Positions 8,226 through 16,198 of a stretch of 64,000 nt of DNA are shown one piece after another. This DNA comes from Actinomycetes bacterium (GTDB lineage Bacteria > Actinomycetota > Acidimicrobiia > Acidimicrobiales > Aldehydirespiratoraceae). Position 1 is the first letter of the stretch. Every line of letters starts with the position of its first letter. The stretch is taken from NCBI GenBank assembly GCA_024276495.1, contig JAJRXC010000058.1, positions 16,739 through 80,738 of the forward strand. The letters run 5' to 3'. The notes below the pieces were generated by a model. The model worked only from the letters and a program-made list of their open reading frames with translations, was not told the DNA's origin and made no database searches. Made by a program: the position numbers and the translations under genes.

Positions 8226-10009
8226 TGGCCGGACTCGAGTTCTTCGACGCGAACATCCCCTGCCTGGCCGCCTGTCCCGTCCACACCAACGCCGGCTTGT
8301 ACGTGGCCGCGATCGCCGACGGCGACGACGAGCTCGCGTACCTCACCGCCCGGCTCCCCAACCCGTTCGCATCCGTGTGCGGCCGAGTGTGCGCGGCACC
8401 CTGCGAAGACGCCTGTCGCCGCGGCAAGATCGACGAACCGATCGCCATTCGTGCGCTCAAGCGATTCGTCACCGAACGGCACGGGGTCGAGGCCGGCCCC
8501 GGATCGCTCACGGCCGACATCGCGGCCGCCCCCGCGGTCTACCGGCCGCAATCGGTCGGCATCGTCGGTGGCGGGCCCGCCGGGTTGTCCGCCGCGCACG
8601 ACCTGCGTCGCCACGGCTACCGGGTCTCGATCTACGAGGCCACCGATCGTCTCGGCGGGATGATGCTGCTCGGAATCCCCGAGTATCGCCTCGACCGTGA
8701 GCTCGTCCTTCGCGAGATCGAGGCGATCCTCGACATGGGAGTCGAGGTCCATCTCAACTCCCAACTCGGTCGCGACATCACGGTCGCCGGGCTCCGCGCC
8801 GAGCACGATGCCGTCTTCTTGGCGTTCGGGGCCACCCTCGGACGGGGCCTCGACATCGAAGGGCACGAAGCCGACGGCGTCCTGAAAGCCATCGAGTTCC
8901 TCATCAACGTGAATCGCGGGTTCGAGGTCGAGGTCGGCGACCATGTCCTCGTCGTCGGCGGCGGCGATGTCGCGATGGACGTGGCTCGCACCGCCGTCCG
9001 CGCCGACGCCTACCGAGTCGGTGCCGAGCCGGCCACATCGGCGAGAGGAGCGATGGGCGACGCGCTCGATGCCGCCCGCACCGCCATGCGATCCGGGGCC
9101 CGCGAGGTCACATTGATGTCGCTCGAGGCCCGCGACGAGATGCCGGCGTCGCCATTCGAGGTCGAAGAGGCGGCGAAGGAGAACATCATGTTCGTCAATG
9201 GCCGGGGCCCGAAACGGATCATCGCCGAGGACGGGCGCGTCACCGGCGTCGAGACGATCGGTGTGGTCTCGCTGCGCGACGAGCAGGGCCGCTTCTCCCC
9301 GGTGTTCGACGAATCCGACCAACGGGTCATCGAAGCCGACACGGTCATCTTGGCCGTCGGCCAGGCCGTCGACACCGCGGCGCTCGGCGACGACGGACCC
9401 GAGCTGAGCGGCCGCGGCACGATCGAGGTCGCCGACTCCCTCGAGACATCCGTTCCGATGGTGTGGGCCGGCGGCGATGCCGCCCACGGCCCCCGCACCC
9501 TGATCGAGGCGATCGCCGATGGTCGTCGTGTCGCCCAGAGCATCCACGAGGCGTTCGGTGGCGACCCCGAACACGAGCAGAAGGGGGCGATGGTCCAGCT
9601 ACGGCAGTTCCATCGACTCGACGACATCTACGACCGGGTCCCCCGAAACGACGTCCCGACCATCTCGACCGATCGCCGGATCGGCCTCGCCGAGGTCGAG
9701 ACCGGCTTCACCGAGGAACAAGCTCGCTGTGAAGCCCAGCGCTGCCTGCGCTGCTTCGCGAACATCACGTTGGACACGTCGCGCTGTGTGTTGTGCGCCC
9801 TGTGCTCCGACGTCTGTCCGATCGATCTGATCGCCCTGGTGCCCTCGGAGGAGATCGATCCGGACTTCGTCGGTGGAACCGCGCTCACGCTCGATGAGAC
9901 GGCGTGCATCCGCTGTGGTCTGTGTGTCGAACGCTGCCCGACCGACGCCCTCTCGATGGGCGTCTGGTCGGGCGTGGGCGTTCCCGTCGAGCTCGGAGCA
10001 AAGGTATGA
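8225..10009 (+). CDS. GltD-like FAD/NAD(P) oxidoreductase with C-terminal 2x[4Fe-4S] ferredoxin domain
   Basis: 594-residue iron-sulfur flavoprotein related to the small subunit of glutamate synthase. N-terminal Cys-rich domain with CLAACPVH and CGRVCAAPCEDAC; FAD-binding GGGPAGLSAAHDL near residue 118; NAD(P)-binding GGGDVAMDVARTAV near 243; C-terminal bacterial ferredoxin with CVLCALCSDVCP and CIRCGLCVERCP. Such proteins move electrons between NAD(P)H, flavin and iron-sulfur partners. There is no glutamate synthase large subunit nearby. Instead the stop overlaps the cytochrome b6 start (ATGA), so I infer that it feeds or taps the cytochrome complex. This coupling is unusual and not proven. 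Confidence 0.88.
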   Translation: MAGLEFFDANIPCLAACPVHTNAGLYVAAIADGDDELAYLTARLPNPFASVCGRVCAAPCEDACRRGKIDEPIAIRALKRFVTERHGVEAGPGSLTADIAAAPAVYRPQSVGIVGGGPAGLSAAHDLRRHGYRVSIYEATDRLGGMMLLGIPEYRLDRELVLREIEAILDMGVEVHLNSQLGRDITVAGLRAEHDAVFLAFGATLGRGLDIEGHEADGVLKAIEFLINVNRGFEVEVGDHVLVVGGGDVAMDVARTAVRADAYRVGAEPATSARGAMGDALDAARTAMRSGAREVTLMSLEARDEMPASPFEVEEAAKENIMFVNGRGPKRIIAEDGRVTGVETIGVVSLRDEQGRFSPVFDESDQRVIEADTVILAVGQAVDTAALGDDGPELSGRGTIEVADSLETSVPMVWAGGDAAHGPRTLIEAIADGRRVAQSIHEAFGGDPEHEQKGAMVQLRQFHRLDDIYDRVPRNDVPTISTDRRIGLAEVETGFTEEQARCEAQRCLRCFANITLDTSRCVLCALCSDVCPIDLIALVPSEEIDPDFVGGTALTLDETACIRCGLCVERCPTDALSMGVWSGVGVPVELGAKV

Positions 10010-10737
10010 GTATGAGTTCGAAGTTGCGCCAGACGACGATCGGCCGGTCGATCTGGCGAACCCCCGATGCGGTCACCGAACGTGACCGGGCGGCCAAACA
10101 CTGGGCGAGCTTCCTGCTCCACATCTATCCGGTGAAGGTCCGGCGCGACGAGCTGAGCTTTCGGTACTCGTGGTTCCTCGGCGTGATCTCCCTGGTCCTG
10201 TTCGCGTCGCTGTTCGTCTCGGGCGTGTACCTCATGTTCTTCTACGTCCCGTCGCCCGCGACCGCCTACGGCGACATCGAGAACCTCCAGACCGAGGTGG
10301 CGTTCGGCCAGTTCATCCGCAACGTGCACCGCTGGTCGGCCCACCTGATGGTGCTCGCCGTCGCCGCCCACATGAGCAGGGTCTTCTATCGCGGCGCCTA
10401 CAAGCCCCCGCGGGAGTTCAACTGGGTGATCGGTGTGATCCTGCTCGTGATGACCCTGTTGATGTCGTTCACCGGCTATCTCCTCCCCTGGGATCAGCTC
10501 GCCTACTGGGCGATCACCGTCGGGTCGTCGATGGCGGCGTTCGTTCCCTGGGCGGGCGACCAAGCCCAGCAGACCCTGCTCGCCGGCGACTCGGTCGGCT
10601 CGGCCACCCTGGTCCGTTTCTACGTGCTCCACGTCTTCGTCCTGCCCGGCACGATGGTCATGCTGGTCATGTTCCATCTCTGGCGTTGGAGGAAGGACTC
10701 GATGCTCAGCCATCCAGAGGGAGGCGACCATGAGTGA
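10006..10737 (+). CDS. Cytochrome b6 subunit of a bc-type quinol oxidoreductase
   Basis: 243-residue membrane protein carrying the two b hemes of a cytochrome b6/IV-type complex, oxidising quinol (menaquinol is likely in actinobacteria). Heme ligands fit His108/His122 (HX13H) in NVHRWSAHLM and His209/His224 (HX14H); the HX14H spacing is that of split b6-type cytochromes. Four hydrophobic helices are present. Start at 10006 (MSMSSK) overlaps the previous stop; a second ATG at 10012 is possible. No N-terminal Cys is present for the extra covalent heme found in some b6 proteins. The next gene encodes the missing C-terminal half. Confidence 0.93.
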   Translation: MSMSSKLRQTTIGRSIWRTPDAVTERDRAAKHWASFLLHIYPVKVRRDELSFRYSWFLGVISLVLFASLFVSGVYLMFFYVPSPATAYGDIENLQTEVAFGQFIRNVHRWSAHLMVLAVAAHMSRVFYRGAYKPPREFNWVIGVILLVMTLLMSFTGYLLPWDQLAYWAITVGSSMAAFVPWAGDQAQQTLLAGDSVGSATLVRFYVLHVFVLPGTMVMLVMFHLWRWRKDSMLSHPEGGDHE

Positions 10738-11251
10738 CGACGAGCCGACGATCATCGGGAACAAGAGGGTGCTCGGGATCGTGCCCAGCCGCCCGCCGGT
10801 GGGAGAACGCAAGGACCCCCGCGCCGACGACCAGGTGATGGTGTGGCCGCATCTGCTCGTTCGCCACGCCGTCGTCGCCGTCGCCGTCCTCTTGGTCGTG
10901 CTGGTCCTGGCGGTCCTCTTCGATGCGCCGCTGCGTGAGATCGCCAACCCGACGGTGACCCCCAATCCCGAGAAGGCGCCCTGGTACTTCGCGGCCCTTC
11001 AGGAGCTCCTGGCCAACTTCCATCCGGTGGTCGCCGGGGTGCTCGTGCCCGGCGGCATCGTGTTGGGCTTGTTGGCGCTTCCCTACATCGATCGAAACCC
11101 GGCGACGGCGCCGAGTCGACGCAAGGTGGCGGTCGCCACCTTCACCTTCTTCCTCGTCGCCTGGATCGCGCTCACCATCGTGGGGTTCGCGTTCCGGGGA
11201 CCGAGCTGGTCGTGGGTCTGGCCGTGGCAAGAGTGGTACGGGGAGCTGTGA
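10730..11251 (+). CDS. Subunit IV (C-terminal half of cytochrome b)
   Basis: 173-residue partner of the cytochrome b6 protein, corresponding to PetD-type subunit IV. Three hydrophobic helices (about residues 42-64, 96-118, 131-150). The conserved Qo-site sequence appears as NPEKAPWYFAALQELL (about 80-95), a variant of the PEWY motif. Starts 8 bases before the end of the b6 gene and stops on the A of the Rieske ATG, so the whole complex is translationally coupled. Confidence 0.9.
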   Translation: MSDDEPTIIGNKRVLGIVPSRPPVGERKDPRADDQVMVWPHLLVRHAVVAVAVLLVVLVLAVLFDAPLREIANPTVTPNPEKAPWYFAALQELLANFHPVVAGVLVPGGIVLGLLALPYIDRNPATAPSRRKVAVATFTFFLVAWIALTIVGFAFRGPSWSWVWPWQEWYGEL

Positions 11252-11751
11252 TGGAAAGCTACGATCGTCGAGGATTCCTGATCCGGATCTGGCGTTGGGC
11301 CGGGGGACTGGTGGCGGCAGCCGGCGCCTGGACCACCTGGGACGTGCTGCGGGCCAATGGCGCGGGAGCCGGGGCCCGGGTGCGCACGGTCGCCCCCGAC
11401 GAGGTCCCGTCGGTCGGCGTCCTCGAGGTGCGCGAGATGAAGGGATACCTGACTCGCCAGGACGGTGAGGTCGTCGCGCTCTGGTGGAAGTGCCCCCACC
11501 TCGGCTGCAAGGTGCCATGGTGCGACAGCTCCGGTCAGTTCGAGTGCCCGTGTCACGGCTCCGTCTTCAATCGCATCGGTGAGTACCGTCGGGGCCCGGC
11601 CCCGCGGGGCATGGACAGCTACGCCGTGGCGGTCGAGAACGGTGAGCTCGTCGTCGACACCGGTGAGGTGACGTTGGGAGATCCTCCCGGCAACGAGACG
11701 CTCGACGAGCCGACCACCGGCCCGGAGTGCCTCGGTTCGGAGGGCGGGTGA
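11251..11751 (+). CDS. Rieske iron-sulfur protein of the quinol oxidoreductase
   Basis: 166-residue Rieske subunit. A twin-arginine-like export signal (DRRGFLIRI, residues 5-13) precedes one anchor helix (about 15-31). The [2Fe-2S] ligands are Cys81, His83, Cys99 and His102 in CPHLGC and CPCHGS; Cys86 and Cys101 should form the family disulfide. It takes electrons from quinol at the Qo site and passes them to cytochrome c. The ATG overlaps the previous stop (TGATG) and its own stop overlaps the cytochrome c start. Confidence 0.94.
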   Translation: MESYDRRGFLIRIWRWAGGLVAAAGAWTTWDVLRANGAGAGARVRTVAPDEVPSVGVLEVREMKGYLTRQDGEVVALWWKCPHLGCKVPWCDSSGQFECPCHGSVFNRIGEYRRGPAPRGMDSYAVAVENGELVVDTGEVTLGDPPGNETLDEPTTGPECLGSEGG

Positions 11752-12560
11752 TGAGCGAGCGGCCCCGTGACGACGAGCTCGAGCGCTCGACGAACCGTTG
11801 GATCGTCGCGGGCATCGCGTTGACCAGCCTGTTCGTCTTGATGTTCCCGGCCTACCGGCTCTACGAACCGAGCGGCCGCGAGGCGGCCCGCAACGACCTC
11901 GCGGCCTCGCTCGTCGCCCAGGGTGGCGACATCTTCCAGGCCAACTGCGCGTCGTGCCACGGCGTCAGCGGGCAGGGGGTCGACGCGCCGGCCCTCAACT
12001 CCCAGCAGTTCCTCAAGTCGGCCGACGACGAGCAGATCGTCTCGTTGATCTCACATGGCATTCCGGGTACCGAGATGTCGCCCTACTCGCTCGACTTCGG
12101 TGGTTTCCTGACATCGCAACAGATCAAGGCGGTCGGCAGCTTCATCCGGTCATGGGAGGCCGACGCCCCCGATCGTCCCGATTGGCGATCCCCGACCGGC
12201 GACGGCGGGCACGACGAGGGCGGCGCGGCCGACGGCGGGCACGATGAGGGTGGTGCGGCCGACGACGGGCACGACGAGGGCGGCGCGGCCGACGGTGGGC
12301 ACGACGAGGGTGCCGCCGGTGTCTTCGATGCGGCGGAGGTCTTCGCGGCCTCCTGCGCCCGCTGCCACGGTGCCGACCTGAGCGGTGGCACGGGGCCCGC
12401 TCTCGGCCCCGGTTCCCACGCCGTGTCCGACGAGGACGAAGAGCTCATCCGGGCCATCCGCACCGGCCCCGACGAGATGCCGAGGTTCGACGACGAGTTC
12501 ACCCCGGAACAGATCGACGAGCTGCTCGCCTACATCCGTGAGGTCCAGTCGTCGGGCTGA
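11751..12560 (+). CDS. Membrane-anchored diheme cytochrome c with acidic/His-rich linker
   Basis: 269-residue electron carrier, likely the acceptor of the Rieske protein. One N-terminal anchor helix (about 17-35), then a first cytochrome c domain with CASCH (Cys66, Cys69, His70) and a second with CARCH (Cys202, Cys205, His206). The two are joined by four copies of a 10-residue unit DGGHDEGGAA (about residues 151-190), rich in His, Asp and Glu. The last gene of the operon; it converges on the APC permease with a 30-base gap. Maturation needs the cytochrome c assembly machinery; a CcdA-like protein is encoded 4 kb away. Confidence 0.92.
   Translation: MSERPRDDELERSTNRWIVAGIALTSLFVLMFPAYRLYEPSGREAARNDLAASLVAQGGDIFQANCASCHGVSGQGVDAPALNSQQFLKSADDEQIVSLISHGIPGTEMSPYSLDFGGFLTSQQIKAVGSFIRSWEADAPDRPDWRSPTGDGGHDEGGAADGGHDEGGAADDGHDEGGAADGGHDEGAAGVFDAAEVFAASCARCHGADLSGGTGPALGPGSHAVSDEDEELIRAIRTGPDEMPRFDDEFTPEQIDELLAYIREVQSSG
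12201..12320 (+). repeat. Four 30-bp tandem repeats in the cytochrome c gene
   Basis: Four consecutive 30-bp units begin at 12201, 12231, 12261 and 12291, each encoding a version of DGGHDEGGAA; the fourth is diverged at its end. Differences between copies are mostly silent or conservative, which points to selection on the protein linker. Copy number may vary between strains. Confidence 0.9.
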
Positions 12561-12590
12561 CCGGGGTTTTGGCGTGGCGATCGACGACGC

Positions 12591-13973
12591 TCACATCTCC
12601 ATCAGCCCATCGGGCCCCGTGTGGGCGCGCATGAAGAGGCGTTCGGCGGCCACGATCACGGCGATCGAGCCTGCGGTCACGTAGAGGATGAGGGCATCGG
12701 CGGACGCCTTCACCCAGACGAACGCGACCAGCACGATGACGTCGAGCACGATCGCCGTCGCGACGATCGGAGCCTTCACGTCGATGCGGGATCGCATGTG
12801 GCGGAGGATCCCCCAATGGATCGCGATGTCCATCACCAGATAGAAGATCGCGCCGAGGGCCGCGATGCGGCGAAGATCGAACAGAACCGTCAAGGCGATG
12901 GCGAACGCGATCGTGTAGATCATGGTGTGGATCCGGACGGTGCCGGGGAGGCCGAGGTGGCGGTGGGGGACCTCCTTCATCCGGGTGAGCATCGCCAGCA
13001 TGCGCGAGGCCGCGAACACGCTGGCGATGACGCCGGACGCGGTGGCGACGACGGCGATCGCGACCGTGAACCAGAGGCCGGCCGTGCCGAACGCCGGTTC
13101 GGCGGCGCGGGCCAGCGCGAAGTTCTCGGCGTCGATGATCTCGGTGAGGGTGAGATTGCCGGCCACGGCGACCGCGAGCACCAGATAGATGACCGAGCAG
13201 ATGGCGATGGAGATCACGATCGCCCGACCGGTGTTCCGGTGCGGGTCGACGATCTCACCGCCGCTGTTGGTGATGGTCGTGAACCCCTTGTAGGCGAGAA
13301 TCGACAGGGCGACCGCGGCGAGGAAACCGTCGATCGACGGGGCACTGCCACCGGTCGTGGAGCCGTTGGAGAAGTTCGCCGACGTGGCGTACGCGAGTCC
13401 GACGATGGCGAAGACGGCCAGGCCACCGACCTTCAACACCGCCATCACCCCTTCGGCGGTCTGGACGAGCCGGTTGCCCGCGAGGTTGATGGCGAACGCC
13501 ACGACGAGGAGGGCGACACCGAGGGTGGGGATCCAAAACGACGGCGTCCCGAGATCCACGATCTGGAGGAGGTACGCACCGAACGTGCGGGCGACCAGGC
13601 TCTCGTTGATGACCATCGACACGTACATGAACAGGGCGAACACACCCGTGGCGGTGCCGAGCCCGTACTCCGCCTTCAAGAACATGGCCACGCCACCCGA
13701 CGACGGAAAGAATCCGGCGAGCTTCACGTAGGAGTACGAGCTGAACGCGGCGACGACCGCGGCCACGAAGAACGCGATCGGGAAGAGGTCGCCGGCGAGC
13801 CCCGCGGCCTGGCCGGTGAGCGCGAAGATGCCCGCGCCGATCATCACCCCGGTTCCGAGGGAGACCGCGCCGGGGAGGCTGAGACTTCCGGCCACCTCGT
13901 CGGGGGCGAGATGGCCGGTTCCGGCATGGTCGGATGCGGCGGTGTCGTGGCCGGCGGTCGGGTCGTGGTCCAT
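12591..13973 (-). CDS. APC-superfamily permease with His-rich N-terminus
   Basis: 460-residue amino-acid/polyamine-type permease. The N-terminus is rich in His and Asp (MDHDPTAGHDTAASDH), followed by the helix-1 motif GVMIGAGIFALTG near residues 43-55 and about 12 helices. Start at 13973 is the ATG nearest the transporter domain; the frame is open much further upstream but the sequence there is not transporter-like. It is divergent from the methyltransferase across a 198-bp region with G-rich tracts. The substrate is unknown; the His-rich tail could sense or bind a metal, but this is speculative. Confidence 0.85.
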   Translation of the reverse strand: MDHDPTAGHDTAASDHAGTGHLAPDEVAGSLSLPGAVSLGTGVMIGAGIFALTGQAAGLAGDLFPIAFFVAAVVAAFSSYSYVKLAGFFPSSGGVAMFLKAEYGLGTATGVFALFMYVSMVINESLVARTFGAYLLQIVDLGTPSFWIPTLGVALLVVAFAINLAGNRLVQTAEGVMAVLKVGGLAVFAIVGLAYATSANFSNGSTTGGSAPSIDGFLAAVALSILAYKGFTTITNSGGEIVDPHRNTGRAIVISIAICSVIYLVLAVAVAGNLTLTEIIDAENFALARAAEPAFGTAGLWFTVAIAVVATASGVIASVFAASRMLAMLTRMKEVPHRHLGLPGTVRIHTMIYTIAFAIALTVLFDLRRIAALGAIFYLVMDIAIHWGILRHMRSRIDVKAPIVATAIVLDVIVLVAFVWVKASADALILYVTAGSIAVIVAAERLFMRAHTGPDGLMEM

Positions 13974-14171
13974 GTCGTGGTGTCCGATGCAGTGGTCAGG
14001 CGCCCCGAGGACGACTCGCGGCACCCGACCATAGCCATGGATGTCAAGTGGGAGTAGGGGGAGGGGGTAAGGACCTTGGGCCCTGCCGGTCGGTCGGGTG
14101 ACGTCTGACGATGATCGAGGATCCCGAGACGCCGGATCCACCGTCACCGAGTTCGCTGCGAGGGGCCTTCC

Positions 14172-14825
14172 ATGTCCACGACCGATGCCACCGTCTCGAA
14201 GCAGGACGTGATCACCGCGAGGTACGACCGGATCGCCCGCTTCTACGACCTGATGGACAAGCCGATGGAGGTCTTCGGCGTGCGACGGCGGCGGGTTCGC
14301 CTCCTCGGTCGGGCCCGTGGAAAAACGATCGAGGTCGGCGTCGGCACCGGCCGCAATCTCGGCCTGTACCCCGACGACGTCGCCCTCACCGGCATCGACG
14401 TGTCGGCCAACATGCTGGCCCGGGCCCGAGGGGTGGCCGCGCGCCAGGGGATCGAGGCGACACTCGATCTCGCCGACGTCCAGGATCTCCCGTTCGAGGA
14501 CGACTCGTTCGACACGGCGACCGCGACCTGTGTGTTCTGCTCCGTCGCCGACCCGGTCGCCGGACTGCGCGAGGTGGCCCGGGTCGTCCGCCCCGACGGT
14601 CAGGTCCTGCTGCTCGAACACGTCCGGCCCCGCAACCGGTTCCTCGGCTGGCTGGCCGATCGAATCGCGCCGCTGACGAGTCGGCTCATCGGGCCGGAGA
14701 TCAACCGGCGCACCGAGGACAATGTCGCCGCGGCCGGACTCGAGGTGATCGAGGTTCGCCGCTGGGGCGTGTGGCGCGAGATCGTCGCCCGGCCGAAGGG
14801 CGAGACGCCGACGGAGGAGCGATGA
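14172..14825 (+). CDS. Class I SAM-dependent methyltransferase (UbiE-like)
   Basis: 217-residue methyltransferase. The SAM-binding loop is TIEVGVGTGRNL (about 52-63); the acidic residue after strand 2 is in LTGIDVSANML; a motif resembling post-I/II is ADVQDLPFEDDSFD. Overall most like UbiE/COQ5 or phospholipid N-methyltransferases; the acceptor cannot be assigned. ATG at 14172 is supported by the family-like N-terminus ITARYDRIARFYDLM. The stop overlaps the start of the dehydrogenase gene, so the two form a small operon. Confidence 0.82.
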   Translation: MSTTDATVSKQDVITARYDRIARFYDLMDKPMEVFGVRRRRVRLLGRARGKTIEVGVGTGRNLGLYPDDVALTGIDVSANMLARARGVAARQGIEATLDLADVQDLPFEDDSFDTATATCVFCSVADPVAGLREVARVVRPDGQVLLLEHVRPRNRFLGWLADRIAPLTSRLIGPEINRRTEDNVAAAGLEVIEVRRWGVWREIVARPKGETPTEER

Positions 14826-16126
14826 CCGAAGCCGCGGAGTGCCCGGCCCAGCCGATCGTCGATCGCGCCGTCGCGCCCGAAGGGCTCCTCGCGTGGGAGC
14901 ACCAACGGTTCGGTCGGGTCACGAACGAGCTCGGCCTGGATCCGGCGACGGTTTGTGCGCTCCACTGCGCGGCGCGATCGCTGATCGTGGAGCTCCCGCT
15001 GATTCGCGACGACGGTTCGATGGCCGTCTTCACCGGTTACCGGGTGCAGCACTCCACCGCCCTGGGGCCGGCCAAGGGTGGCACCCGTTTCCGGCCCGGC
15101 GTCGCGCTCGACGACGTCACCGCGCTGGCCCGCCTGATGACATGGAAGACCGCGCTGCACGGGCTCCCGTTCGGCGGCGCGAAGGGCGGGGTCGATTGTG
15201 ACCCCCGAGACCTCAGCCCCCGCGAGCGCCATGAGGTCACCCGGCTCTACACCCTGGCGATCCTGCCGACGATCGGACCCGACGTCGACGTCCCCGCCCC
15301 CGACATCGGCACCGACGAGCAAACGATGGCCTGGATGCTCCACGCGGCCGCCGAGGCCGGTCATCGGGACCCGGCCATCGTGACGGGAAAGCCGGTGCTG
15401 TTGGGCGGAAGCCTGTTTCGGGCCGCGTCGACCGGGGTCGGCGTCGCCCACGTGGCCCAGCGGGCTTGGGAGCACCTCGGGGGAACGATCGCCGGTGCCC
15501 GGGTCGCCATCGAGGGATTCGGTTCCGTCGGCTACTGGGCGGCGGCCGAGCTGCACGACCGCGGGGCGCGCATCGTCGGCGTCGGCGACATCACGGGAGC
15601 CATCGTCGATCCCGCGGGGATCGAACCCGCCGAGGTGCGCGCGTGGATCACCGCCGGCAACGACCTCGTCGACTTCCCGCGCGCCGATGTCGTTGATGGG
15701 CCGGTCCTCGGGGTCGATTGCGACATCGTGATCCCGGCCGCGCTGGAGGGCACGTTGACCGACGAGGTCGCGGCGAGGCTCTGTGCCCGTCTGGTCGTCG
15801 AGGGCGCGAACGGTCCGACCACCCCGGCGGCCGAGCGGGTTCTCCGGGAGCGGGGAATCCCGATCGTGCCGGACCTCATGGCCAACGGCGGCGGCGTCAT
15901 CTCGTCGTACTTCGAGTGGGCCCAGAATCACCAGCGCATGGTGTGGACCGAAACCGACGAGCGCCGGCGAGTGCTCGCACGGCTGGATCGAACCTGGGAG
16001 TCACTGGCCGCGGAGGCGCCGGTGCGGTGGCGAGATCACGCCCTCGGTCTCGCGATCACGCGGATCACCGACGCGATGGCGCTCGCCGGCAGCGTCGTGT
16101 CGAACCACAGCGGAATCGGTACTTGA
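14822..16126 (+). CDS. Glu/Leu/Phe/Val dehydrogenase
   Basis: 434-residue amino acid dehydrogenase that interconverts an L-amino acid and its 2-oxo acid with NAD(P). The catalytic-domain motif GLPFGGAKGG contains the active-site Lys; the substrate site upstream reads GPAKGGTRFRP; the Rossmann domain has IEGFGSVGYWAA; and the C-terminal NGPTTPAAERVL and ANGGGVISSYFEW are typical of glutamate dehydrogenases. Length fits hexameric GDH. Start overlaps the methyltransferase stop (ATGA). Glutamate is the likeliest substrate, but leucine or phenylalanine cannot be excluded. Confidence 0.9.
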   Translation: MTEAAECPAQPIVDRAVAPEGLLAWEHQRFGRVTNELGLDPATVCALHCAARSLIVELPLIRDDGSMAVFTGYRVQHSTALGPAKGGTRFRPGVALDDVTALARLMTWKTALHGLPFGGAKGGVDCDPRDLSPRERHEVTRLYTLAILPTIGPDVDVPAPDIGTDEQTMAWMLHAAAEAGHRDPAIVTGKPVLLGGSLFRAASTGVGVAHVAQRAWEHLGGTIAGARVAIEGFGSVGYWAAAELHDRGARIVGVGDITGAIVDPAGIEPAEVRAWITAGNDLVDFPRADVVDGPVLGVDCDIVIPAALEGTLTDEVAARLCARLVVEGANGPTTPAAERVLRERGIPIVPDLMANGGGVISSYFEWAQNHQRMVWTETDERRRVLARLDRTWESLAAEAPVRWRDHALGLAITRITDAMALAGSVVSNHSGIGT

Positions 16127-16198
16127 CCCTGCACCGTGGAACAAGGCATATCGTGCGCAGGTGATCGACGGACCCCGACCGTGGAGAGGCCACCAGAG

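Noticed and set aside
12201..12320. CRISPR array
   Set aside because: The repeats are directly tandem without spacers and are in frame inside a cytochrome c gene.
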